From assembly GCF_016892605.1 (NCBI RefSeq), contig NZ_JAFEMV010000004.1:302403-366402 (forward strand): a stretch of 64,000 bases of DNA, read 5' to 3'. This DNA is from Desemzia sp. RIT 804 (GTDB lineage: Bacteria > Bacillota > Bacilli > Lactobacillales > Carnobacteriaceae). This document shows, in pieces, positions 45,839-54,981 of the stretch. Under the pieces are notes generated by a model, which was not told where the DNA came from, did not search any database, and saw nothing but the letters and a program-made list of their open reading frames with translations. The first letter of the stretch is position 1; each line of letters starts with the position of its first letter. The translations under genes were made by a program, and so were the position numbers.

Positions 45839-46654
45839 TTGAAGTTTTTAACGCTAAACACACACAGTTGGATGGAAGACGAGCCATTAAAAAAACTGGA
45901 AGACTTATGCGCTGCGATCACTCGTCATTCATTTGACGTCATCGCACTGCAAGAAGTCAATCAGCTGATGACAGCTCCTGCAGTAAATCAATCGTTATTG
46001 ACTACTTTTTCAGCTGCCAACAACGAACACTTTATCAAAGAAGATAACTTCGCTTTCTTGTTGCAGCAAAAGCTGCGGGAAAAAGGTTTGGAGTACTACT
46101 GGACTTGGGAACCTTCTCATATCGGCTATGATCGGTATGATGAAGGTTTGGCCGTTTTGAGTTTGAAGCCGATTCAAGAAGTCTGCTCTTTCTTTGCTTC
46201 AGAAAATACTGCTTATGATGACTATAAAAGTCGGAAAGTTCTCGGAATCAAATCAGCAGATCATTGGTTCTTTAATTTACATTTAGGTTGGTGGCAAGAT
46301 GAGCACGATCCTTTTTCAGCTCAATGGAAAAAATGCACTGCTCTTTTTGATACTTTAAAAGAACCGATTGTTTTATTGGGTGATTTCAACAACCCTGCTC
46401 ATATCGAGCAAGAAGGCTATGCATTAGTGACTCAATCATGGTTTGACACGTATACATTAGCTGAACAAAAAGACTCCGGTTATACTGTTGCCGAGGCAAT
46501 CGACGGTTGGACAGAAAATCAAAGTGGTTTGCGGATCGATTATATTTTTGTCGATCGATCGGTAAAAACGTCTTCTTCTCAAGTGATTTTTAATGGCATC
46601 AATGAACCAGTTGTTTCTGATCACTTCGGCGTTGCTGTTGAAATAGCTGAATAA
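45839..46654 (+). CDS. mapP: maltose-6'-phosphate phosphatase
   Basis: 271 aa endonuclease/exonuclease/phosphatase-fold protein. Metal and catalytic residues are visible in LTLNTHSW, IALQEVNQ near residue 36, LGDFNNP near 180, and RIDYIFV ... VSDHFGV near 230-265. In Enterococcus the gene next to malT encodes MapP, which dephosphorylates imported maltose-6'-phosphate. The TTG start lies 3 bases after malT, with GGAG inside the malT end, so the pair is translationally linked. Confidence 0.85.
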   Translation: MKFLTLNTHSWMEDEPLKKLEDLCAAITRHSFDVIALQEVNQLMTAPAVNQSLLTTFSAANNEHFIKEDNFAFLLQQKLREKGLEYYWTWEPSHIGYDRYDEGLAVLSLKPIQEVCSFFASENTAYDDYKSRKVLGIKSADHWFFNLHLGWWQDEHDPFSAQWKKCTALFDTLKEPIVLLGDFNNPAHIEQEGYALVTQSWFDTYTLAEQKDSGYTVAEAIDGWTENQSGLRIDYIFVDRSVKTSSSQVIFNGINEPVVSDHFGVAVEIAE

Positions 46655-46737
46655 ATTTAAAATGCATTTCCATATTTACCCCTATTGTGAAAACTTATGG
46701 TTTGAACTTTTTTAGCTTTAATAAAATAAACGAAGAT

Positions 46738-46785
46738 ACTGGCACAACATTCAGGTTCTCCTAGATGTTGTGCCAGTATTTTTTG
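46738..46785 (+). terminator. terminator after mapP
   Basis: ACTGGCACAACAT / ATGTTGTGCCAGT stem with a 13-base loop and T-run. Confidence 0.9.
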
Positions 46786-46821
46786 GTTTTATGGGGTTAT
46801 AGAGAGCTCTCCAGAAATCTT

Positions 46822-47107
46822 CTCTGACCTGAAATGGACGCTATTCATCCTGTTAGAGCCTTCCGAACTTTTTTCTGACGCGTAATGGACGCTATTCGTC
46901 TTGTTAGAGCCTTCCGGACTTTTTTCTGACCCCGTAATGGACGCTATTCGTCCTGTTAGAGCCTTCCGGACTTTTTTCTGACCCGTAATGGACGCTATTA
47001 ACTTTGTTAGGCCCACGCCACTCTTTTCCAGACCCGAGATAGAGGCTACTCAACATGTTAAGACCATCCCAACCTCTTTCTGATTCAAGATAGACTTTAT
47101 CCAACAA
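46822..47107. repeat. 51-bp tandem repeats
   Basis: ATGGACGCTATT recurs at 46834, 46885, 46937 and 46988 (periods 51, 52, 51), each followed by a similar GTTAGAGCCTTCCGGACTTT segment. A fifth and sixth copy towards 47107 are strongly degraded. The inner copies are the most alike. Frames through it are repetitive and not credible genes. Confidence 0.85.
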
Positions 47108-47266
47108 TAAAAGACTTCATTTGGCAGCAATTTTTTTTGCTTGCCTAGCTTCATTTGTACGTCTTCAAAAGCGGATTAATTGAATCCGTTCCGGTGAACG
47201 TGTACCATTTTAATAGAGAAGAAAAAAACCATTTGAATCAATTAGTTTGAAAAGGAGGTTCTTTAC

Positions 47267-48064
47267 ATGGATCTAGGAATCAAAGGAAAAACAGCATTAG
47301 TGGTTGGAGGCGATTCGGGCCTTGGTTTAGCAACAGCTAAAACACTCTTGGAAGAAGAGGCAACGGTCATCATTACCGGAGTAGACCAAGAAAAGCTCGA
47401 AGAAGCTGCCGATAGTTTAAAAGATTACTCTCATCTGTACCACTACTACGCAGATGTAACAAAAAGTGAATCATTGAAAAAGTTGCACCAACAGATTCAA
47501 AAAGATGTTGGTAAAATCGATATCTTGGTACATTCAGCTGGAATTTCAGGTACCAGCGGTCTTTTCCATGAAATCAGTGAATCAGACTGGCAAGAAACGT
47601 TAGATGTAGATTTGATGGGCGCTGTGCGCACCATTAAGGAATTCCTATCAGACCTTAGAACAGGTGGCTGGGGAAGATTAATCCTGATTTCTTCTGAAAA
47701 TGCTGAAGAAGCTTACCCAGATGAAATTCCTTACGATTGTGCTAAAGCAGGTCTGCTTGCTCTAGTCAAAGGGCTCTCCAAAACTTATGCCAAAGAAGGC
47801 CTGTTGGTCAATGCCGTCTCCCCTGCTTTTATTGAGACTCCTATGACAGACGCCATGATGGAAGAACGCTCCAAAGAATTGAAAGTTTCAAAAGAAGAAG
47901 CTATCCAATCATTTTTAGATGAAAAAAGACCCAATATCGAGTTGAAACGCCGGGGACAACCTGAAGAAGTTGCAGCTGTAATTGCTTTTCTTTGTTCAGA
48001 TAGAGCCTCTTTCATTAACGGGTCTAATTACCGCATTGATGCTGGCTCAGTTTCTACAATTTAA
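47267..48064 (+). CDS. short-chain dehydrogenase/reductase
   Basis: 265 aa. Nucleotide-binding VVGGDSGLGLATAK near residues 13-26 (the usual first Gly-x-x-x-Gly-x-Gly is GGDSGLG), HSAGISG near 89, catalytic Ser in LISSENAEE near 145 and YDCAKAG near 157 with Tyr and Lys. C-terminus NGSNYRIDAGS is standard. Substrate unknown. Start has AAGGAGG. Followed after 21 bases by the FAD oxidoreductase gene, so probably one operon. Confidence 0.85.
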   Translation: MDLGIKGKTALVVGGDSGLGLATAKTLLEEEATVIITGVDQEKLEEAADSLKDYSHLYHYYADVTKSESLKKLHQQIQKDVGKIDILVHSAGISGTSGLFHEISESDWQETLDVDLMGAVRTIKEFLSDLRTGGWGRLILISSENAEEAYPDEIPYDCAKAGLLALVKGLSKTYAKEGLLVNAVSPAFIETPMTDAMMEERSKELKVSKEEAIQSFLDEKRPNIELKRRGQPEEVAAVIAFLCSDRASFINGSNYRIDAGSVSTI

Positions 48065-48085
48065 TTTAAATGAGGAGGAATAAAT

Positions 48086-49309
48086 ATGGCAGAAGAATTA
48101 AGTGATATCCAAAAAATGCAACAAGCAAATCAAGCTTATGACTATTTGATCATTGGTGGTGGGATGGTCGCTGGTTATGCAGCTAAAGGAATTCGTGAAC
48201 AAGATGACTCTGGGAGGATCAAAATCTTGTCTAATGACAAAGATGTTCCTTACACACGTCCAGCCTTGACCAAAAAATTATGGACAGATGACTCTTTTAC
48301 TGATGACCAAGTTCCTTTAAATACTACGGAAGAAACAGGTGCTAAGATTCAATTAGGAGCAGAAGTTACAGCTATCCAACGGGGCAGACACACTGTCGAA
48401 CTAGCTGACGGATCGATCATTGGTTACCAGAAATTACTGTTGGCAACAGGAAGCGAGCCTACTAAAATAGAAGGCCCTGAATCGGAAAAAGTAATATTCT
48501 TCAGAAGTTGGGAAGACTACCGTAAATTACGTGCTCTTTCAGGAAACAAAAAACATGTTTTAGTCGTTGGCGGCGGTTATATCGGAGCTGAATTAGCAGC
48601 CGGTTTGATACAGAACAATACACGCGTGACTTTAATTTATCCTGATGAGGTATTAGGTTCTAGCCAGTTTCCTGAAGAGATCGCTAATGAATACGAAGCA
48701 GCATTCAAAGAAGCTGGAGTTGAGTTAGTAAACGGCAAACGTGTTGAAACTTACCGAAAAGAAGACGACGAGTTTGTTTTGACCCTTGATGACGAAACAG
48801 AATTAACTGGAGACGCTGTCGTATTTGGACTAGGTGTTTCTCCTCGTGTTTCTTTGGCTGAAGAGAGCGGGTTAAAAGTAGAAGACGGAGTTGTAGTAGA
48901 CGAATTCCTAAGGACTGATGATCCTGATATTTATGCAGCTGGAGATATCGCTTTTTATCCTGACCGGATCTTAGGTCGTAACCGCATCGAACACGTTGAT
49001 CATGCCCGTCATTCAGGAGAAGCTGTTGGGAAAGCTATGGCTGGGGCAAATGAACCTTATACTCATACACCATACTTTTATTCTGTTGTATTTGATATTT
49101 CTTGGAAAGCTATTGGAACCCTGGACCCTGAAATGGATACATTGATTGATGAAGTCGATGACGGAAAAGTTGTATATTATCTAAAAGACGATAAACCAGT
49201 CGGTATTCTATTGTGGAACGTTGAAGCAGATTTAGATGATGTGCGCAGTATCCTAAGCGATCCGCCTACTGATTCATCTGCGCTAAAAGGAGCTCTTCGC
49301 GAAAAATAA
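48086..49309 (+). CDS. FAD/NAD(P)-dependent oxidoreductase
   Basis: 407 aa pyridine-nucleotide-disulphide reductase-fold protein. FAD-binding YLIIGGGMVAGYAAKGI at residues 19-35, NAD-binding VLVVGGGYIGAELAAGL near 155, and the FAD-ribityl motif DDPDIYAAGDIAFYPD near 275. There is no CxxxxC redox pair, so it is of the ferredoxin/rubredoxin-reductase or NADH-oxidase-like type; the C-terminal domain resembles that of the ferredoxin-reductase group. The electron partner is unknown. GAGGAGG before the ATG. Confidence 0.85.
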   Translation: MAEELSDIQKMQQANQAYDYLIIGGGMVAGYAAKGIREQDDSGRIKILSNDKDVPYTRPALTKKLWTDDSFTDDQVPLNTTEETGAKIQLGAEVTAIQRGRHTVELADGSIIGYQKLLLATGSEPTKIEGPESEKVIFFRSWEDYRKLRALSGNKKHVLVVGGGYIGAELAAGLIQNNTRVTLIYPDEVLGSSQFPEEIANEYEAAFKEAGVELVNGKRVETYRKEDDEFVLTLDDETELTGDAVVFGLGVSPRVSLAEESGLKVEDGVVVDEFLRTDDPDIYAAGDIAFYPDRILGRNRIEHVDHARHSGEAVGKAMAGANEPYTHTPYFYSVVFDISWKAIGTLDPEMDTLIDEVDDGKVVYYLKDDKPVGILLWNVEADLDDVRSILSDPPTDSSALKGALREK

Positions 49310-49361
49310 ATCTGTTCCACGACGATAGCTTAATTTGGTTGATCTATTTTCACAAGAAAAC

Positions 49362-49405
49362 ACCCTCAAAAGTTAGATTTAAAAATCTAACTTTTGAGGG
49401 TTTAT
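49362..49405. terminator. bidirectional terminator
   Basis: ACCCTCAAAAGTTAGATTT with its complement forms a near-perfect stem between convergent genes. Confidence 0.9.
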
Positions 49406-49461
49406 TTGTTACATAGAAGTTTTCTTTTTTGCATTATGAAGCAATTGTTCATTTAATAGAT

Positions 49462-50781
49462 TTAATTAACTGACTCTGAATACAAATCTTCTTCAGATTG
49501 TCCTTTTTCTAAAGCAAGTGCTTTTTGGTCTTCCATTCTAAAGAATGGGAAATAAATAGCTGTTGAGAGTCCGATCTCGACCACTTGCCATAAAGCTCCG
49601 CGCCATCCAGAAACTAGAAAACCGGAAAAAACTGGTGGTGTTGTCCAAGGTACATTAACCCCATTTGTAGGAGGTACGATACCTGTTGCCATAACAATGT
49701 AAGATAATATGGTCAACACGAGTGGAGTGATTATGAACGGGATAATGAAGACTGGATTCAATACAATTGGCAAACCAAATATCAATGGCTCGTTGATATT
49801 AAAAATTGAAGGTCCAATAGACAGTTTACCAAGCGTTTTAAATTGTTGTGACTTAGCTACAAATAAACACAATAACGCTAGTCCGATCGTTCCACCTGCT
49901 CCACCAATTTTGATGAAATTGCTATAAAATTGATAAGTAACAATATTTGGTAAATCTAATCCTGCTTGAAACGCGGCTAAGTTTTCAGCCATAGTAGATA
50001 ACCATAAAGGCTGCATAACTCCTCCGACGATATTTGGTCCGTGTAAACCGAAAGAGAATAAAATAGTTTCAATAATAATAACTAATACCGTTGCTGGTAA
50101 GCTTGTACCAATTGAAGTTAAAGGTGTTTGAATAATTTGGAAAATAAAAGTTTGAGCAGTTTCATAAGACGTTGCACCAAACAACATCCGAATGACCATA
50201 AAGATCACAATGATGAATAGACCAGGAACCAATGCATCAAATGATTTAGCTACATTACTTGGTACAGATTCTGGTAATTTGATTCTCCAGTCTTTCTTCA
50301 GTACAAATGCCATGATCTCAACAGCTAACATTGCAGCAAGCATCCCTAAGAATAAGCCGCTTGCACTAAAGTTCCCCATCGGAAGAAATGATGACATACC
50401 TTCATTTACTTCAAATGATGAAATAGGAGTCAAAATCAAAAAGCCGATCAATGCCCAAAGAACAGCTCCTAAGTCATCAATTTCATTACTTTTTGCTAAT
50501 GAACGGGATAATCCAATAATTACAAATAATGTCATGATGTTCATCGTTACATCGTATGGTACGGTGAAAAATGTTGCCCAATCGTTTCCAAAGATGTTTG
50601 CCATTAAATCAGCATATCCTGGAATAGGCAAATTAGCAAATAGTAAAAATAATGAGCCTAAAATCAAGAGCGACATCGCTCCCATAAACCCATCCCGTAC
50701 TGCTCCTAAATATTTATTCGCATTTAATTTTAACGCAATAGGTCCTAACTTATCTTGTAAACCATCTAAAAATTTATCCAT
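49462..50781 (-). CDS. PTS EIIC component, cellobiose/lactose family
   Basis: 439 aa, about 10 membrane segments. Family marks: FNINEPLIFGLPIVLNP near residue 330 and FGLHGPNIVGGVMQPLW near 255. It is the membrane permease of a lactose/cellobiose/chitobiose-type PTS. No EIIA, EIIB or glycosidase gene is adjacent, so it must share those parts with other systems. The start at 50781 follows AAGGGAG; a longer frame lacks support. AGAAAGCGTTTCCT at about 50837-50850 is a likely cre site upstream. Confidence 0.9.
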   Translation of the reverse strand: MDKFLDGLQDKLGPIALKLNANKYLGAVRDGFMGAMSLLILGSLFLLFANLPIPGYADLMANIFGNDWATFFTVPYDVTMNIMTLFVIIGLSRSLAKSNEIDDLGAVLWALIGFLILTPISSFEVNEGMSSFLPMGNFSASGLFLGMLAAMLAVEIMAFVLKKDWRIKLPESVPSNVAKSFDALVPGLFIIVIFMVIRMLFGATSYETAQTFIFQIIQTPLTSIGTSLPATVLVIIIETILFSFGLHGPNIVGGVMQPLWLSTMAENLAAFQAGLDLPNIVTYQFYSNFIKIGGAGGTIGLALLCLFVAKSQQFKTLGKLSIGPSIFNINEPLIFGLPIVLNPVFIIPFIITPLVLTILSYIVMATGIVPPTNGVNVPWTTPPVFSGFLVSGWRGALWQVVEIGLSTAIYFPFFRMEDQKALALEKGQSEEDLYSESVN

Positions 50782-50836
50782 ATTAAAACTCCCTTCTAAT
50801 CTAATAAGCCTATTATAAATAGCCATATCACGAAAA

Positions 50837-50850
50837 GAAAGCGTTTCCTC
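50837..50850. promoter_or_regulatory. candidate cre site upstream of the EIIC gene
   Basis: AGAAAGCGTTTCCT fits the CcpA operator core (GAAAGCGTTTCC) and lies 56 bases before the EIIC start. Confidence 0.5.
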
Positions 50851-50908
50851 TACTTAGTTTGTTTTTTCAATTAAAAGATCATTTTTTCACGTTTGCAACG
50901 AAAATATA

Positions 50909-51661
50909 TCAGGTTTTATTTCTTTCCTGCTTTAACGTGTAAATTCGGCGCGCTAACATTTCTAAGATAAAAATAGCTGGCACAGATGAAGTAACAATGT
51001 AATTGTCTCCTGTGACTTCTTTTTCAAATCCATACGATATACTCACATCAGATAATTTAGCTAAACTGTTTGAATCTGACCCAGTGATGCTTAAAATAGA
51101 GCTCTGTCCATTTTTACGGATTTTCGTCACTACATTGTTTACCACAGACACTTCACCTGTCACAGACATGACGACGAACACTAGATTAGACTCGATAGTC
51201 ATTAGTGAATCAAACGGATAGTAGGGGTCCTTGATACAAAACGCTGGCACTCCAACATTAGATAGAATTCTTGCTCCATATTCAGCATTTATAGCTGATG
51301 TGCCTATTCCAATAAACACAAGTGTGCGACCTTCCATGATCATCTCAATGACATAATCAAACTTTTGCTGGAAATTCTGATTTTCAACATTATCTAGAAA
51401 CTCATAAATACTATTGGTTAAATTATTCAGTTCTGTTTTTTCTTGTGTTTTTTGTTCTTCTTTTAATTTAATTCTGAATTCTGCAAATGAATCATATCCA
51501 CACTTACGAATAAACCGTGTAACAGATGCATTTGAGACGTGAGTAGCCTCTGCTAAATCTTTTATCCTCATAAATTGAACTTTATCCATATGCTGAAGAA
51601 TGTACTGATAAATAGTTATTTCAGTATCTGTCAACTCGTTGATTTTATCAATAAGAAACAT
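50909..51661 (-). CDS. RpiR-family transcriptional regulator
   Basis: 250 aa. N-terminal HTH_6 domain (residues 1-77; MRIKDLAEATHVSNASVTRFIRKCGYDSFAEFR) and a C-terminal SIS domain (residues 105-235; LVFIGIGTSAINAEYGARIL, LVFVVMSVTGEV) that binds a phosphosugar. It lies directly upstream of the EIIC gene in the same direction and probably controls it. AAAGGAGGGGG fixes the start at 51661. Confidence 0.9.
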   Translation of the reverse strand: MFLIDKINELTDTEITIYQYILQHMDKVQFMRIKDLAEATHVSNASVTRFIRKCGYDSFAEFRIKLKEEQKTQEKTELNNLTNSIYEFLDNVENQNFQQKFDYVIEMIMEGRTLVFIGIGTSAINAEYGARILSNVGVPAFCIKDPYYPFDSLMTIESNLVFVVMSVTGEVSVVNNVVTKIRKNGQSSILSITGSDSNSLAKLSDVSISYGFEKEVTGDNYIVTSSVPAIFILEMLARRIYTLKQERNKT

Positions 51662-51765
51662 AGTTCCCCCTCCTTTAAGTCTGATTTTACAACACACCTA
51701 AGACTTAATAAAGGAATAGTTTTGCAATAAAAGATACCTCGCTTATACTCTTCAGATTTTTTTCC

Positions 51766-52134
51766 TATATCAAGCACCAAACGAAAAACAAGATCTCCCT
51801 TTAGTGAATTGGCAGAAGAATCTGTAGGTTATCCGGCAATTAATTGGAATAAGAGTTGTTCCAACAACGAAATGTTGTCATGAAAACAGTAGCTTCGGTT
51901 ATCTCTGAAAGTGAGAAACTGATGAGCTAATTTCGAGAAGTCAATCATATCCATGAATTCTTTTACCAATATCAAACCAGAATCCGCAGAAAGATTTCCA
52001 TCGGTATTATTTACCACCATTTTAAGTTGAAATTTACGCGTTTTTCCTGTAATGTAGCCATTGATAGAACCCCTTTCTTTGGTTAGGTTTAGTCGCTTTA
52101 GCCATAGCAGATTGGGGTTCATTTTGTACACCAT
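51766..52134 (-). pseudogene. IS1380-family transposase N-terminal remnant
   Basis: The frame from 52134 encodes a 101-aa N-terminal piece with SADSGLILVKEFMDMIDFSKLA and SLLEQLLFQLIAG, characteristic of IS1380-type transposases. TAA at 51829 follows LIAG, where a Tyr codon is usual, and the same frame continues with family-like DSSANSLKGDLVF before homology ends near 51766. The first 25 residues do not look original. The catalytic domain is absent, so the element is dead. Confidence 0.75.
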
Positions 52135-52604
52135 AGGGTGCGAACAAACGAAACAAAGTATATTGTTACAACAAGATTTTTGAAGCGTTTTTTAACAGCT
52201 ATGAATTATTCAGGATATATAATTAAAATTATTTCCGAGGTGAATGCAATAATTTTAATTCTGCTCTTGTTTCTAATTTCAATAATAATTGGCTTTCAAA
52301 AGTTCTCACAGCTACACTTTAAATTTTTAAAGTAAATAAATTACCTATTTTTCAAATTAGGCTGTACCATTTAGTTATTCAAAATACATAACTATAGGTT
52401 TAGCTTTTAGCATATATTTTATTATGAGGCTAGCAGTTGCTGTATTTAAAATAAAGCAAATAATCAAATTTAAAGAACACTTACGCTATTAGGTTCTATT
52501 AGGTTTCTCTTTTGATTGCTTCTAACTCTTTATAAGATTCAATCTTGTCTGAATATAACCGCTCAATCATATTAAATAAACTTACTTAAGAAGGAGATTA
52601 TTTT
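52135..52604. other. gene-free region beside the IS remnant
   Basis: AT-rich, no reliable coding frame. AGCTATGAATTATTCAGG at 52197-52214 is the candidate right end of the IS1380-type element and matches two orphan copies elsewhere in the window. Nothing else recognised. Confidence 0.5.
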
Positions 52605-53690
52605 ATGCATTATTTTAAACATTCTAAACTATTATTTTGGACACTGTGGATCTTAGCCATAATACTCATTATTTACTTTGCAACTCGAATCAGCTTTGTT
52701 TTCCAACCGATATTTGTTTTATTTTCGACACTCTTTATTCCAATTTTAAGTGCAGGATTTCTATTTTACTTGTTAAATCCATTGATTAATATGATGCAAA
52801 AATTAAAAATTAAGCGCAGTTACGCTATTATCTTAGTTATGGTTCTTTTTCTTGGGGGAGCCACTATTTTTGTTATTAAAACTTTTCCAATCCTGATGAA
52901 CCAGCTATCTGATTTAGTTGCTAATATTCCTACTATTCTCTCAGATATTGATATTCAAACTAGAGACCTTGCTATATTTTCTGAATTTGACAATGTTAAC
53001 CTAGAAGAAACTTTGAAGCAATTAAACATTTCGCTTGATACTTTGTCCAAAACAATTTTAAATAGCTTCACAACTAGCGTTAGTTCTATAATTGCAACAG
53101 TCGCCAACTTAACAATTGTTTTGTTCACGGTACCTATCATACTATTCTATATGTTTCATGACGGTGAAAAATTGCAACTATCAATTACACATTTATTTCC
53201 TGATAAGTATAAAAAACATGTATTTGAATTGTTACATCAGACAAATGATGTTATTACTGCTTATATCAGTGGAAAAGGGTTAGCAAGTATTGTCGTTGCT
53301 GTCTTAATATATTTTAGCCTTTTACTTATTGGACTTCCTTACACTTTATTATTAGCGATTATTAATGGATTCACTAACCTTATTCCTTATATTGGTCCTT
53401 TTATTGGTGCTGTACCTACAGTCATTGTTGGTCTAACTATTTCTCCGACAGCAGCTTTATTGGTCGCCTTGGTCATACTAATCGTTCAACAACTAGATGC
53501 TAATCTATTGACACCAAAATTTGTTGGAAAATCGTTAGCTATTCATCCTTTAACAATTATAATCATTTTACTAGTCGCAGGAAAGATGCTCGGAATTGTT
53601 GGAATCATTTTTGGAGTCCCTGCTTTTGCTGTGATTAAAACAATAGTTGTTTATATTAAAAATACTCAAGTTGCCGCAGAAAAGCTCTAA
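52605..53690 (+). CDS. AI-2E family transporter
   Basis: 361 aa, about 8 membrane segments, PerM/YdiK superfamily. The signature GLPYTLLLAIINGFTNLIPYIGPFIG is around residues 244-270, and QQLDANLLTPKFVGKSLAIHP near 305-325 is diagnostic. Family members have been proposed to export autoinducer-2 or act as Na+/H+ antiporters; substrate open. AAGGAG before the ATG. Monocistronic with its own terminator. Confidence 0.9.
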   Translation: MHYFKHSKLLFWTLWILAIILIIYFATRISFVFQPIFVLFSTLFIPILSAGFLFYLLNPLINMMQKLKIKRSYAIILVMVLFLGGATIFVIKTFPILMNQLSDLVANIPTILSDIDIQTRDLAIFSEFDNVNLEETLKQLNISLDTLSKTILNSFTTSVSSIIATVANLTIVLFTVPIILFYMFHDGEKLQLSITHLFPDKYKKHVFELLHQTNDVITAYISGKGLASIVVAVLIYFSLLLIGLPYTLLLAIINGFTNLIPYIGPFIGAVPTVIVGLTISPTAALLVALVILIVQQLDANLLTPKFVGKSLAIHPLTIIIILLVAGKMLGIVGIIFGVPAFAVIKTIVVYIKNTQVAAEKL

Positions 53691-53796
53691 TAATTGCTTT
53701 TTTTATACAATGACCATTTTCTCAGGAATATTAGAAAGTTTGAAAAAGAAGTATCTGAACCTCTACCAGGTCTTCACGCAAACTATTTAATTAAAT

Positions 53797-53840
53797 AAAA
53801 CCCGTCTTTCTTCTTTATTATAGAAGAAAGACGGGTTTTT
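53797..53840. terminator. bidirectional terminator
   Basis: AAACCCGTCTTTCTTCT with its complement, T-run on both strands, between convergent genes. Confidence 0.9.
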
Positions 53841-53860
53841 AATAGCATACCTATTTTATT

Positions 53861-54709
53861 TTATTCTACTTCTACTACTGGTAACTCTTCAAATCCTGCC
53901 ATTGGTTCTGAGATATCTTGTCCGTTATAGAATTCTTTTGACAGTTCAGACAACACGCCTTCATTTCTTAGTTCTTCTAGAATATTATTTATTTCATCTG
54001 CTAACGTCTTGTCTTCTTTGCTGAAAATCATCGCTGAAGTTGTATGATTGTATTGGACATCGCTCATTTTCACGCCTAAATCCGAAAATTTCTCTACTGC
54101 TGTAGCCGACAAGAAGTAATCATGCATAACGATGTCGATTCGTCCGCTAGCGATATCTCTAAAGAAAACGTCGTTGGTTGCATTGTCATAAGGAATAATT
54201 TCAGCACCTAGTTCTCTTGCCATATCTGACCAAATAGAGGTTGCTGCCCCGCCTGTTTTTTTCCCAGCTACATCTTCCAGAGTCTCGATCCCTGAATCAT
54301 CTGTCTCACGCACTACAATACCGCCGACGGTATACTTCGTAGGATCAGAAAATTGGAATTTCTCTTGGCGCTCTTCTGTGATATCCACACCTGCAGCTAC
54401 ATCAGCAGTTCCATTCAATACCGAAGTTAAAATTCCGTCGTACCCCATTTCATCAAATACAATCTCTACTCCTAATCGCTCAGCGATTTTACGCAACACT
54501 TCTGTTTCATATCCCGTTAATTCATTCGTTTCTTCATCGTGGTACGAACTCGGGAATAGCGTACCCGATGTTGCTACTGTCAGAACTCCGTTTTCTTGTA
54601 CTTGTTCCAACTCTGTAGATACTGCAGAATCGGTTTCTTGATTATTCGCACATCCTGCTACTAATAAAACTCCTATTGTCGCTGCTAGATTTGTCCATTT
54701 TTTCAACAA
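53861..54709 (-). CDS. amino-acid ABC transporter substrate-binding lipoprotein
   Basis: About 282 aa, family 3 solute-binding protein. After a TTG start (54709 or 54706) KKWTNLAATIGVLLVAGC is a lipoprotein signal with Cys about residue 19. VATSGTLFPSSYHDEETNELTGYETEVLRKIAERLG and DGILTSVLNGTADVAAGVDITEER (quoted in parts: GYETEVLRK, NGTADVAAG) mark the polar amino acid type. The ATG-started longer frame would bury the signal. No permease or ATPase gene is adjacent, so it is an orphan binding protein. Confidence 0.85.
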   Translation of the reverse strand: MLKKWTNLAATIGVLLVAGCANNQETDSAVSTELEQVQENGVLTVATSGTLFPSSYHDEETNELTGYETEVLRKIAERLGVEIVFDEMGYDGILTSVLNGTADVAAGVDITEERQEKFQFSDPTKYTVGGIVVRETDDSGIETLEDVAGKKTGGAATSIWSDMARELGAEIIPYDNATNDVFFRDIASGRIDIVMHDYFLSATAVEKFSDLGVKMSDVQYNHTTSAMIFSKEDKTLADEINNILEELRNEGVLSELSKEFYNGQDISEPMAGFEELPVVEVE

Positions 54710-54915
54710 TTGTATTTCATCCTCTACTTCTTCTCTTTTTGCACACTGCTTTAGGGTAACAGCCGCTAAAAAAATGGGCAATTAAACAAATTTTTTTTCC
54801 TTTCACAAACTAGTCATTTCTCTAAAGATTCCTTATTTTACAGCGTTTTTTGAATATTCAGAAAATACAATTTTGTACATAATATTAAACATGAGAAGTT
54901 CTGTTAAATTCAAAC

Positions 54916-54944
54916 TTGTTTTTAATAAAGAGTGCCCTTATACT
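54916..54944 (+). promoter_or_regulatory. oppA promoter
   Basis: TTGTTT, 17 bases, TATACT, about 37 bases before the oppA start. Confidence 0.65.
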
Positions 54945-54981
54945 AATACAGTATTAAAAAATTGAATGGAGGAAACAATAA

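Noticed and set aside
46789..47107. Reverse-strand frames of 67-75 codons in the 51-bp repeat region
   Set aside because: The frames consist of the repeat read through, with no ribosome site and no conserved composition.
46822..47107. CRISPR array
   Set aside because: The whole 51-base unit is repeated, including what would be spacers, and no cas genes are present.
50192..50818. 208-codon forward frame antisense to the EIIC gene
   Set aside because: Shadow of a membrane-protein gene; Asn/Pro/Lys-rich composition typical of antisense frames.
52138..52335. 65-codon forward frame beside the IS remnant
   Set aside because: No ribosome site, AT-driven Ile/Leu composition, and it spans the putative IS end.
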